In this document: piece after piece, positions 1 through 12,874 of the stretch
Layout of the letters: each line of letters begins with the position of its first letter
Numbering within the stretch: the stretch's first letter is position 1
Source of the DNA: Rotaria sordida
Lineage: Eukaryota > Rotifera > Eurotatoria > Philodinida > Philodinidae
NCBI GenBank assembly: GCA_905250125.1
Contig: CAJNOL010001000.1
Coordinates: 1 to 64,000, forward strand
DNA: 64,000 nucleotides
Reading direction: 5' to 3'
Notes under the pieces: generated by a model
Databases searched by the model: none
What the model was told of the DNA's origin: nothing
What the model saw: only the letters and a program-made list of their open reading frames with translations
Program-made: the position numbers and the translations under genes

Positions 1-1276
1 TTTTTCTTCTATAGTTTACGAGAAATAAACTTCGAGCTAGCAGGTCATAGTGTTTTTGTGAAATTAAATTTGTTTCAAAACTCAAATCTAGTTGTGAAAA
101 GTTTATTTGTACATCTATACATATAAAATTGAATGTAGAACAAAACGCTACGTCTTTTAAATTGAACAATAAAAAGTGTAAATTTTTACAATCTGAAAGA
201 TATTGATGCAACACATTCTGTTAGAAAAGTGAACAAACGTAATTACATGGCAAGAATTTAGATCCTCTTTTCATCGTTTCAAACAGAAATGTAATTGACA
301 GGGTTTTCAATGGAAACTTCTGATATAAATGTATTGATTATTGAAGCATTTCCAGCCTTCTATTATTACTCTTTTTTTTCAGGGTGATGATTGATGTTTA
401 GTTAATAAATCGTATAAAGCAATGTTTTTTTAAGCGTTCAGCATAATCCCTAGGGGATTCAAATGTGAAACTCGATAGCAACGTTTTGCATGAAGATAAA
501 ATTGCTTGTTATATACGTCACGATCTGCCACGAGGTCAAGGAAGTATCTCTTCCAAAATGTTTGAGATGATCTATTATAGAAACGAATCGAGTGCATCAT
601 GAGAAACAACAAGTCGATTCTTTGGACTTAGAAATTTTGAATTGATTTGGAGCCCGAAAGATCGAAATACAAAAGTTCAAAATTTCATAGTCAAAAACGC
701 AAAATTGGAAGTTTAATATCCCATAATCTGAAAATATATGTGATGATTATCATTCTTGTCGAACCCTCGTTGAAATATTTGATTGTTTCGAGTTATCCAT
801 CAAAGAAATTTTCGCACGGACATCAAATTTTGACAAAATGCAATTTTCGATTTTTTTTTTGAATAAGCATAATAAAAGTGTTGCAATAAAACACAAATGC
901 TAATAGACAGCAATAAAAAGAAAGAAACCAGATAAATTTGGTGTAAATATTCTTTATTTCTTCATCCAAACTCACACCCATACCCCACCCACATCCCACA
1001 TCTACACCCACACATCCTATACTCTTTTTAGTCAACAAGAGTCGACTATTCTTTATCATTTTTTGGTAAGTCACTACTAACAAAGCACTGTTATTGATTG
1101 CAGGCGAGATATCAACGTGCTAAAAAGTACTTTATTTTTATTTCACCATTTCTATAGTTTATTGGGTGCAGATATGTAACATAGAAGTTTGTCAAAAAGA
1201 CATCCTTGGATGCTGATGAAAAAGAAAAAGTTTAAGGTTTATAATATTTATCTTTGCTATCAAGTGCAAGATAAAT
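1..1276. other. Non-coding AT-rich DNA, left edge
   Basis: No convincing coding region. The short open frames here are AT-rich, lack any recognisable motif and overlap on both strands. The only structured segment is a C-rich telomere-like tract near 961-1015, described separately. The last 100 bases may contain the promoter and 5' UTR of the downstream GH43 gene, but no clear TATA element could be fixed. Confidence 0.5.
961..1015 (-). repeat. Degenerate telomere-like C/A-rich tract
   Basis: The plus strand carries repeated CCCACACC / CCCACATCC blocks, i.e. GTGTGGG-type repeats on the minus strand. Bdelloid telomeres are, as I recall, built of TGTGGG units; this tract is a degenerate interstitial relative of that composition. 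Similar tracts recur at about eight other places in the window. Confidence 0.5.
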
Positions 1277-1318
1277 GTGAAGGTATGCGCAGAGATATTA
1301 TTATATTGTGCTTCAAGA

Positions 1319-3183
1319 ATGGTGAAACATGTAGTGTTTTTTCTTCTGCTTTTACCTCTACATTTTTTTGTATCAGTTCATAATACATATCTGACAAACT
1401 ATAAAATGATACAAGGGATACAGTTGAATTCACCAAAATCTGTAAGCAATTATACTATTGTCAACACATTTTATCCCTATCTCTCCCAACATGGTGCAGA
1501 TCCATGGGTATTTAAACATCCTACGAACGGTTTCTACTATGCCACCAAATCTACTCAAGTCAACGTTGTCATTTGGCGCTCACATTATCTGACTACACTT
1601 GACATCAGCGAGAGTAAAGTCATTTGGACACCGAATAATACGACAGCATGTCGAGATGTTTGGGCACCTGAACTTCATCTCATTCATCAGAAATGGTATG
1701 TCTATTTTGCAGCGACAACTTGCGATGGTGATAATGCTAATCATCGAATGTTTGTCGTGGAAAACGAAAACGAAGATCCATTCCAAGGTGAATTCCAATT
1801 TCGAGGTCAGCTCACAGATGAGACGAATAAGTGGGCAATTGACGGAACAGTGTTTGAACATCCATCCACGAATGAATTGTACTCTATATGGTCGGGATGG
1901 GAAGGAGATGTTGATGTTATGCAGGTAAGATAAAATGACTTTGGATGCAACTCTCACTTTTAGACAGAAAACTCTCTTCAGTGATGACCTTGAATCTCAG
2001 TATCATTTCCAACTGCAAAATTTACGTGTTCTTTGGAACTGTTGCAGAAAAACGCGCTTCTAGATATCTGAATTTAAATATTCATTTCAATCTTAAATGA
2101 TTATTTCGCCAACTAGAGTTTTAAGTTTTCTCAAAATTGTTTACTATCAGAAATACATTTCAGTTTATGTATCAAAGAAAATGCTGTAATCTCCCAATCA
2201 AATACAAAATAATCGTAGGAATGCACATTTTTTATTGTAAACGATGATGTTCAAAAACGAATGCACACAGTTCTCATAATTAATTGAACATTGTATTCAT
2301 TTTTTTATAGATTCTCTACATCGCTCACATGTCCAACCCATACACTATCGACTCTAAACGTGTAGAGATCGCTAGACCTACCTATCCCTGGGAAACCAAT
2401 CATAGACCGTTCGTTAATGAAGGGCCAGAGATCATCGTCCATGGTCAAACCATCAATCTCATCTTTTCCGCTTCCGGCAGTTGGACTAATGACTATTGCA
2501 TGGGTTTGATCACTGCTCATGTCAATGCAGACCCTATGAATCCAATATCGTGGCAAAAACAAGCCAATCCAATTTTGAAGAGCAGAAGCGGACTATTTGG
2601 ACCGGGCCATGGCAGTTTAACTAGTGATAATTGGCTCGTTTTTCACTCAGCAGCTTATGATGGTTCTGGATGGACGAGACAGATTAGGACTCAACCGTTT
2701 CGGTGGAATGAAGAGGATGGGACACTAGTTTTGGGTGAACTTCAAGATCCCAATGTACCCATTTCTCTTCCTCAAGGTGAACCTCAACGTCAACGTTACC
2801 AGTTAGATTCACCGCTTCAGAATTCAGCATTCGACGTTGACGTAGATAAAGCAGGATGGTACATCGTAGTGATACAAGTTCGCTCAAAAGAACGTCCCAA
2901 CACGACAAGTTACCTTATTACTGTGAACAAAAAAGATATTCAAACCATTGATGTTTTCTACTCAGACAATTGGAGTTCGATTTTGGTGTCTGTTGAATTG
3001 CAAATGGGAAAGAATACACTGATTTTTTCGAATAATGGAACAACGATGGGCGAGATATATTCGATTGATTTGTTTCCTCGAATGTCTTCAGCAGCTTCCA
3101 GAACTTATTTTTTTGGGATTTATTGGAATTTTTCAATTAATTTCGGAATCTTTTTCTTGGTTGAAATTTATTGGAACTTTTAA
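1319..3183 (+). CDS. Secreted glycoside hydrolase family 43-type protein (2 exons)
   Basis: Exons 1319-1924 and 2311-3183, joined in phase 0 across a 386-bp intron (gtaaga...ttatag); 492 residues. The start at 1319 has a good Kozak context (A at -3, G at +4) and begins a signal peptide (MVKH, then a Phe/Leu run); an in-frame ATG at 1277 would add 14 polar residues. GH43 five-bladed propeller hallmarks appear in order: DPWV (Asp61, general base), WAPELH, IDGTVFEH (Asp175, pKa modulator), WSGWEGD, and NEGPE after the splice (Glu239, general acid), then GPGHGS. Residues from about 350 form a beta-rich C-terminal domain like a CBM6/35-type module, ending in an odd Phe/Trp/Ile-rich tail. The family cleaves arabinan, xylan or related plant polymers; the exact substrate cannot be read. 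GH43 is bacterial/fungal, so transfer is likely; the intron and eukaryotic signal peptide argue against contamination. Confidence 0.9.
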
Positions 3184-3837
3184 ATTTTGAAATTCATTTC
3201 TTTTTTGGGATTTTATTATCAATTCCGAAGATATATATATAAAATCGCAAGATAAATTATTAGACTCTGAATAGATCTGATCTAGAAAGGATCGATCTAA
3301 TGAAGAATTTATTGTTGGAATAAAAAGGTGTAAGGATAAATAATAGTGTAAGAAATTTCTGATATATGCAATGCAGATCAGCTAAGAAAAAATTTGACCC
3401 ACTAAGGACTTATTCCATGCTATATAGAAGTGTGTACAGATAAGCCTTGTGAGAGATTAAAATTTATAGAAAATAATAAATACAGTAGTATGAGAACCGG
3501 AAAGTTAAGCACGAAAAAACATGAAGATAAATATGAAGTTTATTACACGACTAGTGAATAACTATTATATTTAACAAAGCACAGTAAACCCCCCGATGTA
3601 ATAGAAGCGCCCAAGATTTCAAAACTGTCCAAGCGTTCAAAGTTTTCATGAAAGTTTCTATTAAGTTCCAAAATATTTCAACAGTTTCATATGCAACAAA
3701 TTGTTCAAAATATTTTAGAGTTTTTCAGAACTGTGAAGGATTGTTCGAAGTGTGTTCACGAGAATTTCGAGATTTTTATCCTGATAAATAAGAATTCAAC
3801 GAATTTTTTACTATAAAATCTTGAGCTTTTGATAGTT

Positions 3838-3921
3838 GGGTGTGGATGCAGGTCTGGATGTAGGTGTGGGTATGAGGGCCGGGGTTGGCGAAGAGATGAT
3901 CGACACCTACACCCCACACCC
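3838..3921. repeat. Telomere-like tract, GT-rich then CA-rich
   Basis: A GGGTGTGGATG... GT-rich run (3838-3876) is followed, after about 25 bases, by the complementary CACCTACACCCCACACCC run (to 3921), so the segment can fold on itself. Same composition as the other interstitial telomere-like tracts. Confidence 0.5.
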
Positions 3922-6357
3922 AAGTTTTTGATTTCTTCTCTGCATAGGAACACAAAAATGATCTGTTGCTGAAATCTTTGTCGCTAATTGAAAGGTTCAT
4001 CTTGAAATATTATATAAAGTACTGTTGACTCATTGTGCTTCTTTATGGATAATTTATCATGGCTTTATACACCGGTATTCATTATCCTTTTCTTGGTTCT
4101 TTCTTTTTATTTTGCTGAATCTTATTATTCATATTACAGCGTAAAATCTTATTTCTTTTTTTAGTGTAAAAAATTATGCATTAATTTATTGAATTTATCT
4201 AGATACAAAGGTAAATAAGAATATAAAACAAAGTTTCGACAAAATTCAAGCATTGTTTCCAGTAGTTTGCTAATCTAGAAGACCTTCAAACATTCGAAAC
4301 AAGCAATGTCGTATTAAATACAACAGCAACACCCATCGTCGAAACTGAAATAAGAAAGACACTTATTAGATCTAATGAAATTATAGTTTAAACTTCACCA
4401 GATAAAACAAAAACCACCCCCTCGAAGACTTTTTGGAAAATTATCGCCTGTTGAATGAGGTTGTTGAATAATAGGCGTTGTCTTGTTCATTGAGTCCGTT
4501 TCTATCCATAAAAATAAGTAATATGAGAACGAAATGAAAAACTAGTATATTTACTTATTGAATTTTGCTCGACAATAAATACGGCTCTGTGAACAAATAT
4601 ATAAAACTTACGAAAAAAAAAAACTTTAGAATTCGATTATTCTAATTACTCACGAAGAAGGTTGCTGATGAATATATGAAGACATGATTGTAAATAATTG
4701 CTTACACACGATATAGCAATTTTTATATCTTCTATTTGAATGTAATAGTTGTTGGACTGTCGCACACTACTATTTTTTTTTTCAACCGTTCCTCTTTTTT
4801 CCTCTCTTACTCATTATTATTATGAGTTATTACACTAGTATTCGATAATGATCATACGATAAATTTGATTTACGAATATATTGCATGCTTCGCTTCTCGT
4901 TCCTAATGTATGATGCGCAATAGTTACTCATTGAAGAAAAAATTGCAAAGAAGATAATAAACGCAACGAATTGTAATAAATAAAAGTTTGCTTTCAATCT
5001 TACTCAACATGTTTCGTCAAGCGTTTAATGGACGTATTTTTAATACACGAGACAGAGGCAAAGAAGAAACGATGGGTATATAAGTCATGTTTTTGACTGC
5101 AACATCATGAGAATCTTCGAAATCATTGTCGATTATTAAAATCATAATAATCATGAAAATTGATGGGATCATTTTGAAATAATGACATTTAAAAACAAAT
5201 AATGTTATGGACTAAAATGAATTCATAGAAAGAAATGAATTTTGCATTAAAAAAATTTAGATCTAGAATACATAATGATAGTTTATGTAGAATCAAAACC
5301 ATATTTCTACATCATACTTCAATATAAAGACAATAAAATACGACTTAATTATTACAAAAATATTGTTCTTGCCAATAAAGATCACTTTTTCTTTCATAAA
5401 TCTTTTTTATAATATGTGATTTGGTCAAGTCAAATTTTTATTGTAAGATATAAAGAAACTAGCGTTCAGATGATGTTCAGGAAACGTTATATTAATAGAT
5501 TTTTCTCTCTATATGGTTTCTAGATGAATATACACATTTTTACTGTAACAGTCTTCTGTTCTAGAAAACTTGTTCTTTATTGAGAATAGTTTGAATATGT
5601 ATTTTAAAATGATAACATATTATAACTCATGCTTATTCTTGAAAAGTGTTCAATGGAAGTATATCTTAAAACAGCCTCAATTCCTATTTCAATGACAGAT
5701 TAGAAGAATGTGCATTACTACAACATTTGTCATCATACTTATTTAGTTTTGTTATACAACTATTTTCTACGTACAAGATGCCTGATTTGACAGGAAACAT
5801 ATCATCAGTTAAAAAGTACAAGAAGAAAAAAAGTAGTATTCATAGTACATGTGACTATACAAGGATAATCTGTATTACACGTATGGATTAACTGTAAGAA
5901 TAGTAATTTTTTTTTGGTAATATTTCTTGCTGAAGTAATATCCATATTTAATCTTTTCTTATACACAATTAGAATATTTGATTATATTGTTATATCGGCA
6001 AAAAATCGTAACGCGTCATCTCTGATACCGGAAGTTCGAAGTCGGCATTCCGAAAAACTGTTATGTGTATGTTGTAGAGGATGGTCGAAAATATATGAAA
6101 GCATATCTTATTCAGGTATACACGTTTTCAATCGCGTTTAGAATTTTCTGACAAAGATACCACCAATTTGTGATGAAAATTAGTGAATTTGGCCTGATCA
6201 ACTAACTGGGCGTTTTACCGAAACTGTTCAGTATGTACCCAATTGGTTAAAGCATATTAAGCGTGCGTTAGTAAAGGCATCTACTAAAAAAGGAATTAAT
6301 TTTCTATGCTTTCTAGTTTTGTACAGAGACTTCAAGGAAAGCAGCAGTATTTAAAAC

Positions 6358-8465
6358 GTCATCGCGTAACGAAAAATGATTATTGTTTGTTTTTCTACCA
6401 TCGGTGCAAAAGAATGTCGGTTAAGAACACATGTGTAAAGCTAACTTTTGATGAGCTATCTGATGCCCATATTTTCAGGAAAGAAAGTTTCCTTTTTAAT
6501 TTTTTTTTCGTAACGCGATGATGATTTTTCACAATTTCGCTAAGCTAAGTACTTATGAAAGCAAACTGTAATGAAATCATGAGTTACTCAAAGACAGCTA
6601 TTATCTGTGTGTAATGACATCGTATGTTAATTACCTGTAAATATTGATTTCATTAGAGAATATTGTGCTTAGTTTCGTTTAGTAAACCATTATAGTTACA
6701 ACAAATTTGCCCAGAAATTTATCAATCTCACTCAAATAGGCAACTATTCTAGTCTAGTGAGAATTCGGATTTCTTATTTTGTAAAACGAAGATCTATACA
6801 GGATTTTGTTAAAGAAATTGCTATTTATGTATTAACTAGTTGAATAGGACTTATAGTGTTCAAGTAACTTCAGCTAAACCGAGGAAAATCTAATAGACAA
6901 AGACAAAAAATATATGCTCCAAATTTAAGAAAAAGGTACATTAAAATTGGAACAAATGAATCAGAAGTCTCAAATATGATATTATGCAAGACGCAGAAGA
7001 GTGAGGAGTGATGTATTAAATCAAATATATCTGTGACAAAAAATAGATATCAAGGAAATATCGTGATGGATTAGAATTAAATCGACTGAGCGACTAAAAA
7101 GACACGCTCACTTAATATACTTGCAAATAATTGATTTGAACAGAAATATTACTCTAGTAGTTCGACAAAAAAAGCATCGATTTGAGATTTGAAAATTAGT
7201 ATTTACTTGAAACAGAGATCGCTTTGACTTGCCTGTCAATATTTTGTGGAATCCACATATATTTTCGAAAGAAATCAGTGGACATAAGTTTTAAAAACGA
7301 GTTTTTTGGTTCCATTCTCTTCATTACAGACCATAGCAATAATGATTTGCATTATAGACAACATTCTCATTACATTCCTCCCTATTACAGACCCCGACGA
7401 TCAAGTTTATATAATAGATATGGATGACGAGATCATCTGCCATTTGAATTAATATTCATAACGATAAATATATTTTTTAAAAAACACGCAACTGAAAACT
7501 ACAATAATAAGTATGTACAAATATGTATGGTGAATCTAGAGCACCTATTAACAAAAGAAAATAATAGTTTTTGGAAGTAAAACACAAAAAAGGATCATTT
7601 GTTTACTGTCGATCATCATGAAAAACGGCGATCGACTTTTAGAGATGTTAGACTAACCTTGTATTATCGTGGTAAAAGTTAAAGATATATGTGAGCATCA
7701 CATTCCAGTACCAATGAGGCTGCAATAACAAGCATTTATTGATACAGGATAGAATTATTTGGACCTCCTTTTACATTTCTTCAATTTTGACTTAATTATT
7801 GTTAATACAAATAATACTATACGAATCAAACAATTATTGGAATATTTTTTTGTATTTTATAAACTTCTTATTCATTATTATTATGCAATAACTCTTCAAT
7901 GTCGTGTCTGACTAGATGTTCCTTTTCCACCACTTAGTTCCATAAAATACAAAATAAACTCTATAGATAACTAGTAATCGTATGAGATAATGAAGTAACT
8001 ATTAGGTTTTCTTCTTGCTATTGCTTCTATAGTGAAAAAGTATATAGGAAAAAAACTACCCTTAAAATTAGGCGTCATCGCGTTACGAGACCATCATCGC
8101 GTTACGTTGATAAATATGACTTTTCATCCAAATAAAGTACTTATTTCGAAGTTTTCTTTTTTCCATCTGGTGGATGGGAAAGTCAGCTCTCGATTGGCCA
8201 TAGAACGATTTCCTTCTTCGTGCATAAATTCGCAGAAAAACGGAATGCAATCAAACTACCCTCAATTCTTTGTCCTTTTTTCGTCATCGCGTTTGGCCAC
8301 AAATTTATTTTATAACTTTGAGATAACCTGAGCTAAAAAGGCTGATATTTTCAGATATGTTGAGGGTTAAATATATGAATCTTTTGATGAAAGAATAAAC
8401 TTCTAAAAATACAGCATCGATAAGAAATAGCAAAAAGAGTATGGACAAAACGTCATCGCGTTACG
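6358..8465. repeat. Dispersed CGTCATCGCGTTACG motif copies
   Basis: Near-identical copies of a 15-base motif with a central CGCG lie at 6358-6373 (variant CGTCATCGCGTAACG), 6509-6523 (inverted), 8073-8087, 8092-8106, 8282-8293 (partial) and 8451-8465, with a diverged copy near 6008. The CpG-rich motif stands out in about 70% AT DNA. It may be the terminal or subterminal repeat of a decayed DNA transposon family; no transposase is visible nearby. Confidence 0.5.
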
Positions 8466-9150
8466 CTTGTGAAAGCCGATATATAACTCTAGTGAAAAGT
8501 TATGTTAATTATTAAAAGTAGTTATTTATTCTCTTGGATATAACCGTAATTTATAATTAAATTTGATGCATAAATCAATGAAAGAAACAAGCGGCATGTA
8601 CACTAAATGTCGTTCTATCGTGTCTTTGGTAACAAAATTCATTTAATAGCGATCAGTAACTTAAAGAATAGCAGTATTGCTATCAACCCGTCTGTTTATC
8701 AAACTTTTCGAAAGACGATTATACTCGACCGTTAACTTTATTAATTAATATTCACATTATGAAATATACTGCCGTATTTCTGCATGATAAAAAACATAAT
8801 TACGATTCCTTATATACAGTATTATGTATTCGATGTGCATCAGTTTCAAAATATTTCACAGCAATCATTTTTAGCAGCTGTTTCGACAAGTGTTACTTGT
8901 TTAAATCTATTACTTCTGGCGCTAACATGACATCTACTGTCACTCTAGTGCAATTAAAATGTGAACCAGGATGGAGGGAAGCTACTAGCAAACGAAATCT
9001 TTGTTCATATCGATCATTGCCAGCAACAGCTAGTTAGACTAGTGTTTCATAATATCTGCCACGATTTGTGTATGTATGTGCAGGAAGTTTCAAACTTTTG
9101 TCGCTGTATATATCAACACTCGTTAACAATCATGCTCCAAAAAACCACGA

Positions 9151-9180
9151 GGATATGGGTGTGAGTGAGGCTGTGGCTAT
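9151..9180 (+). repeat. Short GT-rich telomere-like tract
   Basis: ATATGGGTGTGAGTGAGGCTGTGG: a short degenerate member of the GTGTGGG-type tracts seen across the window. Confidence 0.35.
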
Positions 9181-10658
9181 GGCTAGCTCAAGAGAGTACC
9201 CGCACTGACTCTTTATAGAAGAAGCATTGCTCACATAAAGTTAAATGAACTATCATACTCGAAAACCAATGCTAGATATTCTTCACGATAATCAAACGGA
9301 TAGGAGCATGATTTTATTTATTTTCTTACGTTAAAAAGATCTTAGTGAATAATATTTTATATTGTGCATCGTTAAGTGCATTGAAGAACATGTATATTTG
9401 GAGAGTACAGTATATAATATTATGCTGCGATTTTTTCAAGCAATATTAAAGCTCATGATTCGACGGGATAAAAATTCCAACCATCTACTGTAACGTTCAT
9501 GTGAAGATAGACAAAAAGAAGTATTGTTGTCGTTGTTCTTTTTCTCGTGTATTGTGTAATCATCGAACATGAAGGAAATTGCCGTAGTTAGAAATAAATT
9601 CTTTTAGAAATGAAAGACAAAAGAAGCAGTGTTACTGGCGTTGATAGGTAAATTAATGAATCATTATTTTTTTTTCTCTTCGACAGATGAGCTTCTTTGA
9701 AGTCTTCATATTATATATCGATAGACTAAGGAATGTTACGATAATTTTTTATAAATTTATTTATCTCTGTGAAACGACTAACTAATTGACAACTAAATTC
9801 GGTAAAGCGATGCAGCAGTTGTAAAACATCAACTAACTTGACTTTAGACAAGAGTGAAAATGCATTTCTTGTACATAGGAAATAAGAGAAAGAGTTGATA
9901 TCCATTTTTTTTGTCGTTCTGACGACGAGACGAATAAATGATGCTTCGCTCGTTTTGGCATTTATTCCAATTTCTAAGCAACACATATTATACTTATAGA
10001 TTCCAGAAACAGTGAGTCATCTAATAGTAGTACGTGTTATATCGAATAGAATAAAAATAAAACATCCATAAAGAATAAAACACAATTACTCTTATCGGGA
10101 AGAGATACGAGTTCATTTTGGTTGAGTGATTAACCTAATATTCGGACTTCATGGAATTTCATCAGTGTGTATTTTGTTTAAAATAACAGTTAAAATAAAG
10201 GACAGTAATTTGTTTTCTGTTATTAATCTAAAGAAGACAGAATCAGTCTATCGAAAAAAGTCTTTATCTATCACGTTCAGCTGAAATATGTTGTTATCAT
10301 CTTGTTTGCTTTCGATGTATTCTCGTTTGCGCAATAATGAGATTACATCAGAAGAATCCTGCTTGCAACACTGCCAATATATTAAAATTTAGGGTATGAG
10401 TGGTTTATGATACTCTCTTCATTCATATTCTCCTTGATTGCTCGTTACAAAAAATGGTGTACATGACAAACAGAACTTGAACACAAAAGGATATGAAAAA
10501 GAAAGAGAATCCATGATACGACTTTTTCCAGAGCTTTGACATATAGAAAAAAATGACAGTACGAATGTCTATAGAAGTGATAGGTTGTAGACTTTATATA
10601 TAAAACATAGCGAGAAATATTTTTTGTTTATTTTATTTTTGCTTTCGAGAAATGAACA

Positions 10659-12874
10659 TTATGAAAATAATAGAAGTGTTTTCATTATTGGTAACATATG
10701 TTCGATATCGAGAGGCGACAAAGTATCTTGTAAATTATTGTACAGTGCTCGATTGAGATTTTGTATTGCAACAAAATGAGAGACGAGCGTATTGAATATA
10801 CGAAGAGCTTTATTCGATCCATGATTCATTTCTAAATATTTCCATAAAAGTTCTGCATAGTAACTTTGTACCCGAAAAACAGTCATTCCATCATTCAATA
10901 TTGGTTCATTTTCACTGTTCATAGTCGAAAAACCTTTCGTGTATAGAAGAATTACTAACGAAAGTTGAATAATACGTTCATCAAACTGGCCTATCTTACA
11001 TAATGCACTAACAATCTTTTTAAGTTTCAAGGATAAATCAATGCCATGATACTTTTGAATATCTTTTGCATCACATGGTGCATCAGAATCGGCTTCAATA
11101 AATTGTTCTGCGTCTAATTTATAGCATAGTGAAGCATTTAAAATAAAGATCGGTATAAGATTATATTTGATCAAAGTCATTTTATCATCGATATTGAGTT
11201 GAACAAAATCAGGTATTTGCTTGAAAAACGATAATAATCGTAGGGCTGTAACTGAGCTACAATTAATACATTGTAATAGAGACGTTCCAGCCATCGAAGG
11301 GTTCCATGGTAAACCATTGTCAGCCGCTTACAATTCAAATAAGAAGAAAAATTTTCAGTATAAATCCTATTGAATTATAATGTGAATCATGATGGAGTAG
11401 CTCCTCTCAACATAGGTTATGACTCATGCTATGATCAAGAGAACAGATTGTTATTGATGGCACATCTATAAGAATCTGTGTGGAACCAACCTTCTCACTC
11501 TCTACATTAACACTTATTGACAATTGTGAGAAAAAAAGTGTGCGAGTGCATGAGAAACATTTCTAGAAATTTTTTTTTCAGATGTCTAGCAAGTAATTGA
11601 TCAGAAAATATTTTTAGTCAAAACAAAAGCTTGCAACATGTTTATTGAATTCTTAACATGGAATTACTTGCTAGACTTCTTTGTATTTCAAGAATTCGAT
11701 AGACATGTCTGAAGCTTTTTTCTATCAAAGATATCTTCGGATCAAATGCTTACTAGACAGTCAAAAAAAATTTTCCCGGAAATGGGACATACTTCCCATG
11801 GATTCGTCCAAATGTTAAGAACAAAAAAAACTACCATCTTGGAAACAATAACTACCTATATCGATACGTTTTTGATAGAAGCGTTGAATATTTTCAATAT
11901 GTTGTTGCTCTTCAACAGTGAGAAGAGTTCGAGTTACTGGCATAGATGAAGTCGAATTAATAGGAGAATGATTTGTAATCATCGGCGACTTGATCATAAG
12001 TACAAGTAACAATTGTATTTACTATTGTGGATAAAAAAACATTACTTACCGATGGTACAGATTGATTTCTAGGCGAATTTAATGTGACTCGTCGATTTTC
12101 TTCAATTTTTTGACGTCTATCTGCTCGTTGTTGATCCTAGACGAGAAAGAAATACTTATGTGAATCATTTGTGGTATTTATTCAAATATACAGTCAAAAG
12201 TCGATCTCGTCGCATTCCACTATTGAGACATTTGATTAGACGACATGCTGAGCAACGACGTGGTAATGCAAAATTGATTTGACAATCATGATTACCTTCA
12301 CATTTGAGCTCTTCCTATACAAAAGAAAAGAAAGAAGATCACCATCATTCACTTGTTTCTTAGATTTTCATCGAGAAAATTTTTTCATCAAACTTTGAAT
12401 CGATTTGAATTAGAAATAATGAGTTTCATTTTCCTTCTCAAAAACTAACAACAATTGAAACGATTATGATAAATATTTCTTCTCAACCTACCGGATCTTT
12501 ATACGCATTACGACGAAAGAATGCTTTACAACTTGCACAAGTAATTGCATCAAAATTATAACCATGTGCTGTTCCACCACAGACGACACATGTCAATGTT
12601 CTTGGATTCGACTTTTTCTGGTTTACTGATGCTTGCATTTCAGCCTGTGAATAAAAATACATTCAGTCTTTGAAAATAAAATTAAATGGATCTTAACTAC
12701 CGTTAAATGAGAAGTGTTTTGAGTAGCATCATTAAATTCGACTACGATGGGTTCGACTTCCGGTGTCATACCACCAAGTCGAATCTGTTTAAGAACATCT
12801 TCATCACCGGTGATAATCATAATTCGTCGACGCTTGGATGAAGTAGTCAACGAAAGTTCTGTCGTTGTTGTCAT
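10659..12874 (-). CDS. Nuclear hormone receptor, 6 exons
   Basis: Minus-strand exons: 12701-12874, 12492-12644, 12192-12314, 12050-12136, 11856-11988, 10659-11326; all junctions GT-AG and in frame, 445 residues. Exons 2-3 encode the C4 DNA-binding domain: zinc finger I CVVC...CASC (residues 77-97) and finger II with Cys at 114, 120, 130 and 133, ending CRLIKCLNSGM. A short hinge (exon 4) leads into an all-alpha ligand-binding domain (exons 5-6) with the typical LLSFFKQIPDF and DDKMTLIKYNL helix 3-5 signature. It should act in the nucleus as a DNA-binding transcription factor. The P-box reads CASCKA instead of the common CEGCKG/A, so DNA half-site preference may differ. No clear C-terminal AF-2 helix: the protein ends PIMKTLLLFS. 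Subfamily cannot be assigned by eye; bdelloids carry many lineage-specific receptors. Exon 1 lacks a known domain. Confidence 0.9.

Larger units (their letters stand above)
3184..10658. other. 7.5-kb gene-poor interval
   Basis: No gene could be supported on either strand; the open frames are short, AT-rich and motif-free. It contains a telomere-like tract at 3838-3921, another at 9151-9180, and the repeated CGTCATCGCGTTACG motifs (6.0-8.5 kb). The remainder looks like decayed intergenic or mobile-element sequence. Confidence 0.5.
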
